From Pseudomonas sp. LS1212 (GTDB lineage: Bacteria; Pseudomonadota; Gammaproteobacteria; Pseudomonadales; Pseudomonadaceae): a stretch of DNA of 64,000 bases. Below are positions 29,136 through 37,167 of this stretch, piece after piece. Numbering within the stretch: the first letter of the stretch is position 1; each line of letters begins with the position of its first letter. Position numbers and translations under genes: made by a program. The notes below the pieces were generated by a model. That model ran no database searches and had not been told where the DNA came from. It was given only the letters and a program-made list of their open reading frames with translations. The stretch covers positions 2,309,001 to 2,373,000 of the forward strand of contig NZ_CP102951.1 of NCBI RefSeq assembly GCF_024741815.1, in the 5' to 3' direction.

Positions 29136-29175
29136 CGTCTGACCGGACTAGAGCCAAATTTAGTCCGGGTAGACG
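29136..29175. promoter_or_regulatory. Divergent operator: two inverted copies of TAGTCCGGnnAGACG
   Basis: CGTCTGACCGGACTA (29136-29150) and TAGTCCGGGTAGACG (29161-29175) face outward around 10 bp. One copy points to the DUF1214 operon (82 bp to its start), the other to the SRPBCC gene (98 bp). A third copy stands before cysD. Confidence 0.65.
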
Positions 29176-29273
29176 AGGAACCGGATGCCAGGCACTGGGC
29201 AAGATGGGGAGCGGGCTGCACTGGCCCGCCTCGTCATTTCGGCGTGGTGGTGACACTGCGCACAGGAGCTCCA

Positions 29274-29741
29274 ATGGTCCAGAACACACTCGTGACTTCA
29301 GTAACCGTGGATATCGCCGCACCGGCAGAGCTGGTTTGGGAAGTGCTGATCGACCTCGAACGCTACCCGCAATGGAACCCTTTTACCGTCAAGGTCGAAT
29401 CGACCCTGCGCATGGGCGAGGCGGTCAACCTGTTCCTGCCGAACCCGATGTGCCCGGGCGAGTTGGTGCATGTGATCGAGTACCTGGCTGCGTTCGACCG
29501 GCCGACCCTGTTGTCCTGGGAGATGTATGCCACGGCCGAAAACCCGGACGCGGCGCGCCGCGACCAGCACATCGAAGCGACGGGTGAGGCGAGCTGTCGC
29601 TATCACACCACCGACCTGTTCCTGGGCCCGACCGCGCAGACGGTGATGGAGAATCACGGCCCGTGGGTCAAGCAAGGGTTCGACGCAATAGCTCACAGCC
29701 TCAAGGCGCGGGCGGAAAAGCTGTACCGCGAAAGCCTGTAA
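29274..29741 (+). CDS. SRPBCC (START-like) domain protein
   Basis: This 155-residue protein has the polyketide-cyclase/START-like pattern: VTVDIAAPAELVWEVLIDLERYPQWNPF at the start and a long C-terminal helix. The fold makes a hydrophobic pocket for small ligands, so binding of a hydrophobic substrate of the local pathway is plausible but unproven. AGGAG precedes ATG 29274; the frame start at 29115 lacks one and runs through the operator. Confidence 0.8.
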   Translation: MVQNTLVTSVTVDIAAPAELVWEVLIDLERYPQWNPFTVKVESTLRMGEAVNLFLPNPMCPGELVHVIEYLAAFDRPTLLSWEMYATAENPDAARRDQHIEATGEASCRYHTTDLFLGPTAQTVMENHGPWVKQGFDAIAHSLKARAEKLYRESL

Positions 29742-29759
29742 TCGGCCTTGCAGGTTTTT

Positions 29760-29774
29760 TAGTCTGGTTAGACG
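29760..29774 (+). promoter_or_regulatory. Third copy of the operator, upstream of cysD
   Basis: TAGTCTGGTTAGACG matches 13 of 15 bases of the copy at 29161-29175. It has the same orientation toward its gene and ends 88 bp before the cysD start. Confidence 0.6.
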
Positions 29775-29862
29775 AAGAGTCGCAAACCCCGCTTTCAATA
29801 CTGTGATCTCCAGCAGGGCCCGACCACTCCGGGCGGGCCCGGCAACACTGAGGAGATCGGAG

Positions 29863-30759
29863 ATGTTGACTCATTTGCAATGGCTGGAGGCGCAGAGCAT
29901 CCACATCATGCGCGAGGTGGTGGCTGAGTGTGAAAACCCGGTGATGCTCTATTCGGTCGGCAAGGACAGCGCGGTCATGCTGCACCTGGCGATGAAGGCG
30001 TTCTACCCGGCCAAACCACCTTTTTCCCTGCTGCACGTCGATACCACCTGGAAGTTTCGCGAAATGATCAGCTTCCGTGATCAGACCGTCGAACGCCTGG
30101 GCCTGGACCTGCGGGTGCATGTGAACCCCGAAGGGCTGGAACGCAATATCAACCCCTTCACCCACGGTTCGGCACTGCACACCGATATCTGGAAGACCCA
30201 GGGCCTCAAGCAGGCGCTGGACCTGTACGGCTTCGATGCGGCCTTCGGCGGCGCACGGCGCGACGAGGAAAAATCGCGGGCCAAGGAGCGGATCTTTTCC
30301 ATCCGCTCCGAACAGCACCGCTGGGACCCGAAGATGCAGCGCCCGGAGCTGTGGCGCCTGTACAACACGCGCAAACGCAAGGGCGAGAGCCTGCGGGTGT
30401 TCCCGATCTCGAACTGGACCGAACTGGATATCTGGGAATACATCCACCTCAACGATATCCCCATCGTGCCTTTGTACTTTGCCAAGGAGCGCCCCGTGGT
30501 AGAGCGCGACGGCACGCTGATCATGGTCGACGACGAGCGCATGCAACTGCGCCCAGGCGAGGTGCCAGAGATGCGCCAGGTGCGTTTCCGCACGCTCGGC
30601 TGTTACCCGCTCACCGGCGCGATCGAAAGCGCGGCACAGACCCTGCCGCAGATCATCGAGGAAATGCTCCTTAGCAAAACCTCGGAACGGCAAGGGCGGC
30701 TGATCGACAGCGATTCGGCCGGCTCCATGGAAAAGAAAAAGCAAGAGGGGTACTTCTGA
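29863..30759 (+). CDS. cysD: Sulfate adenylyltransferase small subunit (likely dedicated paralogue)
   Basis: This PP-loop ATPase makes APS from ATP and sulfate with CysN. The loop is SVGKDSAVMLHL; FGGARRDEEKSRAKER and the C-terminal TSERQGR are conserved. It has 298 residues from ATG 29863, with GAGG and GGAG nearby. From memory, the housekeeping pseudomonad CysD differs at many positions and has a longer insert before FRTLGCYPLTGA, so this is probably a second copy. The stop overlaps the cysNC start (TGATG). Confidence 0.92.
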   Translation: MLTHLQWLEAQSIHIMREVVAECENPVMLYSVGKDSAVMLHLAMKAFYPAKPPFSLLHVDTTWKFREMISFRDQTVERLGLDLRVHVNPEGLERNINPFTHGSALHTDIWKTQGLKQALDLYGFDAAFGGARRDEEKSRAKERIFSIRSEQHRWDPKMQRPELWRLYNTRKRKGESLRVFPISNWTELDIWEYIHLNDIPIVPLYFAKERPVVERDGTLIMVDDERMQLRPGEVPEMRQVRFRTLGCYPLTGAIESAAQTLPQIIEEMLLSKTSERQGRLIDSDSAGSMEKKKQEGYF

Positions 30760-32657
30760 TGAACCAGGCTACTGACCCGATCGCCGAAGATGTCCAGCAC
30801 AACCTGCAATCGCAACAGACCAAGGGGTTGCTGCGCTTTATCACCTGCGGCAGTGTCGACGATGGCAAGAGCACGCTGATCGGCCGGCTGTTGTATGAAT
30901 CGAAAATGCTCTTCGAGGATCAACTCGGCCAACTCGAGATCGACTCGAAAAAGATGGGCACCCAGGGCGGCGAGCTTGATTTTGCCTTGCTGGTCGATGG
31001 CCTGGCCGCCGAGCGGGAGCAGGGCATTACCATCGATGTGGCGTACCGATTCTTCGCCACCGAAAAACGCAAGTTCATCGTCGCCGACACCCCGGGGCAT
31101 GAACAGTACACCCGCAACATGGTGACTGGCGCCTCCACCGCCGATGTGGCGGTGTTGTTGATCGATGCCCGCAAGGGCCTGCTGACCCAGACCCGCCGGC
31201 ACAGCTACCTGGTGTCGCTGATCGGCATTCGCCAGGTGGTGGTGGCGGTGAACAAGCTGGACATGGTCGACTACTCCCGGGCGGTGTTCGAACGAATCGA
31301 AGCCGAGTACCGCGCCTTCGCCGCGCAGCTCGGCCTGCAAAACATCGTCTGCATACCGATGTCGGCGTTGGCGGGTGACAATGTCATCGAGCCGAGCGTA
31401 CAGACACCCTGGTATCAGGGCCCGACGCTGATGCAGTATCTGGAAAGCGTCGAGCTGGAAGGCCAAGCCCTTGCCCAGGCGCCGTTTCGCATGCCGGTGC
31501 AGTGGGTCAACCGGCCCAACCTGGACTTCCGTGGCTACGCCGGCAGTGTCGTCGCCGGTTCCATTCGTTGCGGTGAGCGGATACGCGTGCTGCCGTCGGG
31601 CAAGGAAAGCCGCATTGCCAGCATCATCACCCCGGCTGGCGAACAGGATCAGGCGATCTGCGGCCAGGCGATCACCCTGACTCTGGAAGATGAAATCGAC
31701 ATCAGCCGTGGCGACATCATCGCCCCGGTCGCGTCCCCCCTGGCGGTCGCCGATCAGTTCGAGGCGACCCTGGTGTGGATGGGCGAGGAGCCGATGTTGC
31801 CGGGCCGGCCGTACCTGTTGAAGATTGGCAGCCGCACCCTGGGCATGACCTGTGCCACGCTCAAGTACAAGGTCAACGTCAACACCCTTGAGCAGCTGGC
31901 GGCCAGGACGCTGGAGCTGAACGAGATTGGCGTCGGCAACCTGAGCCTGGATCAGGCCATCCCGTTCGACGCCTACGCTGACAATCGCGATACCGGCGGG
32001 TTTATCGTGATCGATCGGCTGAGCAACAACACTGTCGGCGCCGGTATGCTGCATTTTGCCTTGCGCCGGTCGCAGAACGTGCATTGGCAGGCCATCGACG
32101 TCAACCGTCAGGCGCATGCGCTGCTCAAGGGCCAGACCCCTTGCATCCTCTGGTTTACCGGTTTGTCCGGGGCGGGCAAGTCGACCATCGCCAACCTGGT
32201 CGAACGCAAGCTGCATGCGCTGGGGCGGCACACTTATCTGCTCGACGGCGACAACGTGCGTCACGGGTTGAACAAGGACCTGGGTTTCTCCGAAGCCGAC
32301 CGGGTCGAGAATATTCGCCGGGTCGCAGAGGTGGCGCGGCTGATGCTCGATGCCGGGCTGATCACCTTGGTATCGTTCATTTCGCCGTTCCGGTCCGAAC
32401 GTGAGATGGCCCGCAAGCTGGCCAGCGATGGGGTGTTCATCGAGATCTACATCGATACCTCGATCGAAGTCGCCGAACAGCGCGATCCCAAGGGTTTATA
32501 CAAAAAAGCCCGGCGCGGGGAGCTGCAAAACTTCACCGGCATCGATTCGCCGTATGAGCCGCCGGTGAGTCCGGACATCCGCATCGATACCTGCACGGAC
32601 AGTGCCGAGGTGGCGGCTGAGCGCATAGTCGAGCATGTGCTGGCGGCTTTGTTGTAG
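30759..32657 (+). CDS. cysNC: Bifunctional CysN GTPase / CysC APS kinase
   Basis: The 632-residue fusion has an EF-Tu-like GTPase (GSVDDGKST near 31, DTPGHEQY, NKLDMVD) that drives CysD, then two beta-barrel domains. The C-terminal APS kinase (P-loop GLSGAGKST at about 468-476, DGDNVRHGLNKDLGF) makes PAPS. The fusion form is usual in Pseudomonas. Here it would feed the sulfotransferase encoded 3 kb away, under a shared operator motif. Confidence 0.95.
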   Translation: MNQATDPIAEDVQHNLQSQQTKGLLRFITCGSVDDGKSTLIGRLLYESKMLFEDQLGQLEIDSKKMGTQGGELDFALLVDGLAAEREQGITIDVAYRFFATEKRKFIVADTPGHEQYTRNMVTGASTADVAVLLIDARKGLLTQTRRHSYLVSLIGIRQVVVAVNKLDMVDYSRAVFERIEAEYRAFAAQLGLQNIVCIPMSALAGDNVIEPSVQTPWYQGPTLMQYLESVELEGQALAQAPFRMPVQWVNRPNLDFRGYAGSVVAGSIRCGERIRVLPSGKESRIASIITPAGEQDQAICGQAITLTLEDEIDISRGDIIAPVASPLAVADQFEATLVWMGEEPMLPGRPYLLKIGSRTLGMTCATLKYKVNVNTLEQLAARTLELNEIGVGNLSLDQAIPFDAYADNRDTGGFIVIDRLSNNTVGAGMLHFALRRSQNVHWQAIDVNRQAHALLKGQTPCILWFTGLSGAGKSTIANLVERKLHALGRHTYLLDGDNVRHGLNKDLGFSEADRVENIRRVAEVARLMLDAGLITLVSFISPFRSEREMARKLASDGVFIEIYIDTSIEVAEQRDPKGLYKKARRGELQNFTGIDSPYEPPVSPDIRIDTCTDSAEVAAERIVEHVLAALL

Positions 32658-32716
32658 GAGCGGGTCTTGCCCGCGATGGAGGCGACACGGTCTGTCTGAA
32701 GTGCCGCAGTGACCCT

Positions 32717-32810
32717 ATCGCTGGCAAGCCAGCTCCCACAAAGGATCTGTGTCCTGAACACAATTTGTGTGAACACAGCTGAACCCTTTGGGAGCTGGCT
32801 TGCCAGCGAT
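32717..32810. repeat. Paired REP palindrome with inner dyad
   Basis: The ATCGCTGGCAAGCCAGCT-type unit (32717-32740) and its inverse (32787-32810) enclose about 46 bp, with a TGTGT...ACACA inner dyad. It separates cysNC from the LuxR gene. Confidence 0.88.
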
Positions 32811-32931
32811 GAGGCCTTGCCAAGCGACATAGGATCTTCGGCAGGGCTAGGCCAAACGGACGATTCATCTTCACCGGCACTGTTCAATACTCGCGCAAGG
32901 CTCGATCAACTCATTGCGAATCCCGACAAGC

Positions 32932-34092
32932 ATGATCAGCGAAACGCTATACCAAACGGCAGCGCTCGACCCAGCCGGCCTGAGCGATTTCCTCGGGCGT
33001 ATCTATCAGGGGCCGAAGGAAACCATCCCCTGGTCGGGCTTCCTGGAAACGGCCCGTCAGAAGCTCGATGCCACTTTCGTCACGCTGGTATTGCGCAATC
33101 CCGCAAGCGAACGGCCGGGGTTGATCGTCAATGCTTCGGTGTTCGGCGCCTTGCTGCCGGGGGAGCCTTCCTACAGCGAACATTACTATGCGATCTGCCC
33201 CTTCATCGACTGGCCGATAGACCGTGTCGCGACGGCCGACGAGGTATTCGGCCAGGCGAGCTGGTGCGAGCATGACTTCTACCTCCAGTACCTGGCACCG
33301 TTGGACCTGCGCTACATCCTGGTCGCCAATATCCGCACGGAGGCGGGCGTGGATTGCGCGTTCTTCGTCTGTCGCAATCACCAGGGCCACGACTTCGCAG
33401 ACGCCGAGAAAGCCCTGGTGTCCGTACTGCTGCCGCATCTCAAAACGGCCGTCGACATGCATTCGACGCTTGACGAGTTGAATTCCGAACGCCTGCTTTA
33501 CGCCGCTACCATCGACCGCATGCTGGTGGGCACGGCGATCCTCGATGAACGAGGCAAGGTGATGAAGAGCAATGAAGCGGCAAGCCGCTTGTTTGCCACC
33601 AGGGACGGGCTCTACAGTCGGCAGGACAAGCTCTGCGCCTGGTCGCCGAGCGAGAATCGCGCATTGCAGGAGGTGATTCAGAAAGTGCTGCAACAGCATC
33701 AGTGCGGCGATACCGAATGCTTCGAAGTGATCGCCTTGTCCAGGCCAACCGGGGAGATGCCGCTGACCCTGCTGCTGCGGCCGATTTCACTCAACTACCA
33801 GGCTGATAACAGCACCCGGCGCCCGGCGGTCGCGGTGTTCATCCGCGACCCCGCGGATTCGCCCCAGGCTTCGCGTCGGTTGCTGCGCAAACTGTTCCAG
33901 CTGACCGCGACTGAAACCGAGGTGGCCTTGCTGATGATGGACGGGCTGACCCTCGATGAAGCCGCCGACAAACTCGGCGTCATGAAAAATACCGTGCGCG
34001 CGCATTTACGCGGTGTGTTCGCCAAGACCGGTGCCACGCGTCAGGCGCTGTTGGTGAAGACGCTGTTGAACAGCGTGGTATCGCTCGCCTGA
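32932..34092 (+). CDS. LuxR-family transcriptional regulator with PAS-like centre
   Basis: The protein has 386 residues. The C-terminal LuxR helix-turn-helix is seen in LTATETEVALLMMDGLTLDEAADKLGV followed by KNTVRAHLRGVFAKTG. A PAS-like region lies near 195-300 (MLVGTAILDERGKVMKSNEAASRLF). No acyl-homoserine-lactone motif is recognised. ATG 32932 is preferred over TTG 32914; neither has a strong ribosome site. It is the best candidate for the protein that binds the three TAGTC...AGACG motifs (inference from position). Confidence 0.85.
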   Translation: MISETLYQTAALDPAGLSDFLGRIYQGPKETIPWSGFLETARQKLDATFVTLVLRNPASERPGLIVNASVFGALLPGEPSYSEHYYAICPFIDWPIDRVATADEVFGQASWCEHDFYLQYLAPLDLRYILVANIRTEAGVDCAFFVCRNHQGHDFADAEKALVSVLLPHLKTAVDMHSTLDELNSERLLYAATIDRMLVGTAILDERGKVMKSNEAASRLFATRDGLYSRQDKLCAWSPSENRALQEVIQKVLQQHQCGDTECFEVIALSRPTGEMPLTLLLRPISLNYQADNSTRRPAVAVFIRDPADSPQASRRLLRKLFQLTATETEVALLMMDGLTLDEAADKLGVMKNTVRAHLRGVFAKTGATRQALLVKTLLNSVVSLA

Positions 34093-34197
34093 TCCACCTG
34101 TAACGCCCTTGGGGTAACGACACAGGGTTATCGCTAAGTGCCTGACTGGTTAATAAACTCCGGACTCCTTGATTTATCCAACGTGGAGAATGGAACA

Positions 34198-35307
34198 ATG
34201 CGCTTACGCGACCTTGGCATCGTTATTGGTACGGGCACCCCTGGCATTCACAACGCTATCACCGATGTGGCGGGTGTGCGGGTGGGCCATCACACGCTCA
34301 ACGCTGAAACGGGCGAAACCTCGATCCACACCGGCGTTACCGTCATTGAGCCGCGGGCGGGTGCCGCGCACCTGGAGCCCTGCTTTGCCGGGGTGCATGT
34401 GTTGAATGGCAATGGCGATGCGACGGGGCTGGAATGGATTCGCGAAGCGGGTTTGCTGACCACGCCGATTGCTTATACCAATACCCATAGCGTCGGCGTG
34501 GTGCGCGATGCACTGGTGGCTGCCGAGCGGGACATGGCCAGGCTCCACACCTACTGGTGCATGCCGGTGGTACTGGAAACCTACGATGGCGTGTTGAGCG
34601 ATATATGGGGCCAGCATGTCACCGCCGAACACGTCCATGCGGCACTGGCGGCCGCGCGCTCAGGCCCGGTGCAGGAGGGTTGCGTCGGCGGTGGCAACGG
34701 CATGATATGCCACGAGTTCAAGGGCGGCATCGGTACTTCCTCGCGGGTGTTGAGCGCTGAAGAGGGAGGCTGGACCGTCGGGGTACTGGTGCAGGCCAAT
34801 TATGGCGTGCGCAAGGCGCTTCGGGTGGCGGGCTATCCGGTAGGCGCGGTGTTGGATGACGTAGCGTCCCCGTTTGCAGGCCCTGCCAACGTCGGCGAGG
34901 CAGGCATGGGGTCGATCGTGATCACCATTGCCACCGACGCCCCCTTGCTGCCTCATCAGTGCACACGCCTGGCGCAGCGGGCAAGCGTTGGCCTGGCACG
35001 GGTGGGCGGTGGCACGGAGGATTCGAGCGGCGATATCTTCGTTGCGTTTTCCGTGGGCAACAGCAGTTTGCCAGCGGCCAATCATGGCCATCCCGGTGCG
35101 CCGACGACGACCTTGCAGATGGTCAACAACGACTATATTTCGGCCTTGTTCGTGGCTGCCGCCGACGCTGTCGAGGAAGCCATCGTCAATGCGATGCTTG
35201 CTGCAACCGACCTCGAAGGGTGTGGCAATCGCGTATTGGCGCTCGGGCCGGAGCGGCTCTTGGCGGCCATGCGCAAGGTCGGCTGGCAGCCGGAGGCGTT
35301 CAACTGA
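34198..35307 (+). CDS. P1 family peptidase (DmpA-like aminopeptidase)
   Basis: The protein has 369 residues and is related to DmpA and BapA, N-terminal nucleophile aminopeptidases that self-cleave. The cleavage site is GGIGT/SSR, which makes Ser181 the new N-terminus of the beta chain. ITDVAGVRVGHHT and CVGGGNGMICHEFKGG are family landmarks. Members release D-amino acids, beta-amino acids or amides. GGAGA precedes ATG 34198. A strong terminator follows. Confidence 0.88.
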   Translation: MRLRDLGIVIGTGTPGIHNAITDVAGVRVGHHTLNAETGETSIHTGVTVIEPRAGAAHLEPCFAGVHVLNGNGDATGLEWIREAGLLTTPIAYTNTHSVGVVRDALVAAERDMARLHTYWCMPVVLETYDGVLSDIWGQHVTAEHVHAALAAARSGPVQEGCVGGGNGMICHEFKGGIGTSSRVLSAEEGGWTVGVLVQANYGVRKALRVAGYPVGAVLDDVASPFAGPANVGEAGMGSIVITIATDAPLLPHQCTRLAQRASVGLARVGGGTEDSSGDIFVAFSVGNSSLPAANHGHPGAPTTTLQMVNNDYISALFVAAADAVEEAIVNAMLAATDLEGCGNRVLALGPERLLAAMRKVGWQPEAFN

Positions 35308-35353
35308 TCCTGGTTCAAACACCGCCCTGACGATCAACCAGAACACCTTCGGC

Positions 35354-35388
35354 CCCCGACACTCGATGCGAGTGTCGGGGTTTTTTTT
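35354..35388 (+). terminator. Intrinsic terminator after the P1 peptidase gene
   Basis: CCCCGACACTCG pairs with CGAGTGTCGGGG, four-base core ATGC region, then eight T. It lies between the convergent peptidase and LuxR genes. Confidence 0.9.
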
Positions 35389-36182
35389 CATTCCTGTGCC
35401 TGAAGAAACAGTGAGAACAGCTCGGACTGGGACTTGATCCCGAGCTTGCTGTACATGTGCTTGCGGTGGACCTTCACGGTCTCTGCCGATATCGCCAGCT
35501 TGCGGGCAATCTCCTTGTTCGAGCAGCCGCTGAGCATCAGGCGGCCGACCTCCAGTTCACGCGCCGACAACGGCGATTCCATCTGCCTGGCAGTCGATTC
35601 CAGTCGGCCCTGCCAGCTGGGTGGCAGGGCCGGGGTCTGTTCCAGCTCCCGCTCGAATGCCATGCGTTGGCGCATCAGGGCGGCGACCCAGGGTTGGATC
35701 AGGCCCAGCAGGGCAATTTGCTCCAGGCTGAAGCGGCACTGGCTTCCCAGGGACAGGCTGAGGGTTCGCTCGGCGTCGAGCTGGACGTTGATATGCACCT
35801 CGTCGGTGACGATGTTGAGGCGGAAATAGCGCTGGTAGTAGTCGGTCTGCTCAAAGCATTCCGGCGCGACGTCATCCAGGCGGAAAAGACCGCTCTGCGG
35901 CGCCTCCCGGTTGGCGATGTAGAAGGGGTCGAGCAGGTACAGGCCCTTGAGATAGTCCTGGAAAAGCGAATCGAGCCCACCGTCCTCGCCGGGCGATTCA
36001 GCCAGCACCTGCGGCCGGCCCGAGCTGAATATCACCACCACCCAGTTGTCCACGGGAACATAGCGGTCGAGCAAGCGCACCAGCGCGGTCCAGAAGGTGG
36101 GCCGGTCCAGGGTTTCGATCAACCGGCCTACCGCGTCATGCCAGGCCACATCCTGCAACGTCAGGTTCATGTTGCTACCCAT
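35388..36182 (-). CDS. LuxR-family transcriptional regulator
   Basis: This regulator has about 264 residues. The C-terminal helix-turn-helix is LSARELEVGRLMLSGCSNKEIARKLAISAETVKVHRKHMYSKLGI. The N-terminal part is a sensor of unknown ligand, with no recognised motif. Start choices are 36182 (MGSN) and 36170 (MNLT). The palindrome GGGGTACCCC at 36186-36195 lies just before, overlapping the probable ribosome site. It is divergent from the nitrilase gene, which it probably controls. Confidence 0.82.
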   Translation of the reverse strand: MGSNMNLTLQDVAWHDAVGRLIETLDRPTFWTALVRLLDRYVPVDNWVVVIFSSGRPQVLAESPGEDGGLDSLFQDYLKGLYLLDPFYIANREAPQSGLFRLDDVAPECFEQTDYYQRYFRLNIVTDEVHINVQLDAERTLSLSLGSQCRFSLEQIALLGLIQPWVAALMRQRMAFERELEQTPALPPSWQGRLESTARQMESPLSARELEVGRLMLSGCSNKEIARKLAISAETVKVHRKHMYSKLGIKSQSELFSLFLQAQE

Positions 36183-36185
36183 TGA

Positions 36186-36195
36186 GGGGTACCCC
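36186..36195. promoter_or_regulatory. GGGGTACCCC palindrome before the LuxR start
   Basis: A perfect 10-bp palindrome lies 3 bp upstream of the preferred start codon. Protein bound here would block translation initiation or early transcription, so autoregulation is possible. Its short length makes chance occurrence possible. Confidence 0.3.
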
Positions 36196-36301
36196 ATCGA
36201 TGTAATTACTTGCCGTCGGGCGGCGCCCCATACTCTGTTCAGCCCTGGCGGGTGCTGTCCGGAGATTGGGCCCTTATTCAACCTGTGTGCAAGGAATAAA
36301 G

Positions 36302-37117
36302 ATGAAGATTGAACTCATGCAATTGGCCGGTCGCGACGGCGACACCGCTTATAACCTGGGGTGTACCATAAAGGCTATCGCGACCTGCGCAGATGATACG
36401 GATCTGTTGGTCTTCCCGGAAACCCAGCTGATGGGTTTCGTCGATGCCGAGCAACTGGCGAGCGTTGCCGAACCGCTGAACGGCCCGACCCTGCAAGCCA
36501 TCTTGCAGGTGGTGCGCGAGCGGAATGTCTCGGTGGTGGTCGGCATTGCCGAGAATGATGCCGGCACCTATTACAACACCTCCGTACTGGTGACGCCCGA
36601 AGGCATCGCCTTGAGCTACCGCAAGACCCACCTGTGGCCATCGGAGCGCGGCGCGTTTTGCCCCGGTGACCGCTATGTCACGGCGTTGTGGAAGGGCGTG
36701 CGCGTTGGCATCCTGATCTGCTACGACATCGAATTGCCCGAAAGCAGCCGTGCCCTGGCGCAGCTCGGCGCCGAACTGATCATCGTCACCAACGGCAACA
36801 TGGACCCGTACGGCCCCGTCCATCGCACCGCGATCATGGCCCGGGCCCAGGAGAACCAGGCTTTCGCGGTCATGGTGAATCGGATCGGCGAGGGTGATGG
36901 GGGCCTGGTGTTTGCCGGTGGCAGTGCGGCGGTCGACCCGTTTGGACGCGTGCTGTTCGAAGCCGGGCGCCAGGAATGTCGCCAGGTCGTCGAGCTGGAT
37001 CTCGAGCAACTGCAAACCGCCCGCCGCGAATATGACTACTTGAGTGACCGCCGCTTGCACCTGCCAGGAGAGCGAGTCGATCATGCCGACGGTCGTCGTG
37101 AACTGTTGATTCCCTGA
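36302..37117 (+). CDS. Carbon-nitrogen hydrolase (nitrilase superfamily amidase)
   Basis: This 271-residue enzyme has the catalytic triad visible as Glu40 (FPETQ), Lys108 (YRKTHLWPSERGAF) and Cys140 (ILICYDIELPE). It should hydrolyse an amide or carbamoyl bond. The residues around the cysteine fit aliphatic amidase or N-carbamoyl-putrescine-type branches rather than true nitrilases, but the substrate is not fixed. It is followed after 50 bp by a polyamine-type binding protein. Confidence 0.88.
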   Translation: MKIELMQLAGRDGDTAYNLGCTIKAIATCADDTDLLVFPETQLMGFVDAEQLASVAEPLNGPTLQAILQVVRERNVSVVVGIAENDAGTYYNTSVLVTPEGIALSYRKTHLWPSERGAFCPGDRYVTALWKGVRVGILICYDIELPESSRALAQLGAELIIVTNGNMDPYGPVHRTAIMARAQENQAFAVMVNRIGEGDGGLVFAGGSAAVDPFGRVLFEAGRQECRQVVELDLEQLQTARREYDYLSDRRLHLPGERVDHADGRRELLIP

Positions 37118-37167
37118 TCAAGCCAGCCTTGAACCCAACAATAATAAAACTGTTCTGGAGTGTTCCG

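Noticed and set aside
34140..34160. CTGACTGGTTAATAA before the P1 peptidase as a fourth sulfation-locus operator
   Set aside because: Only the CTGGTTA core agrees, and the distance to the gene differs, so it was not counted.
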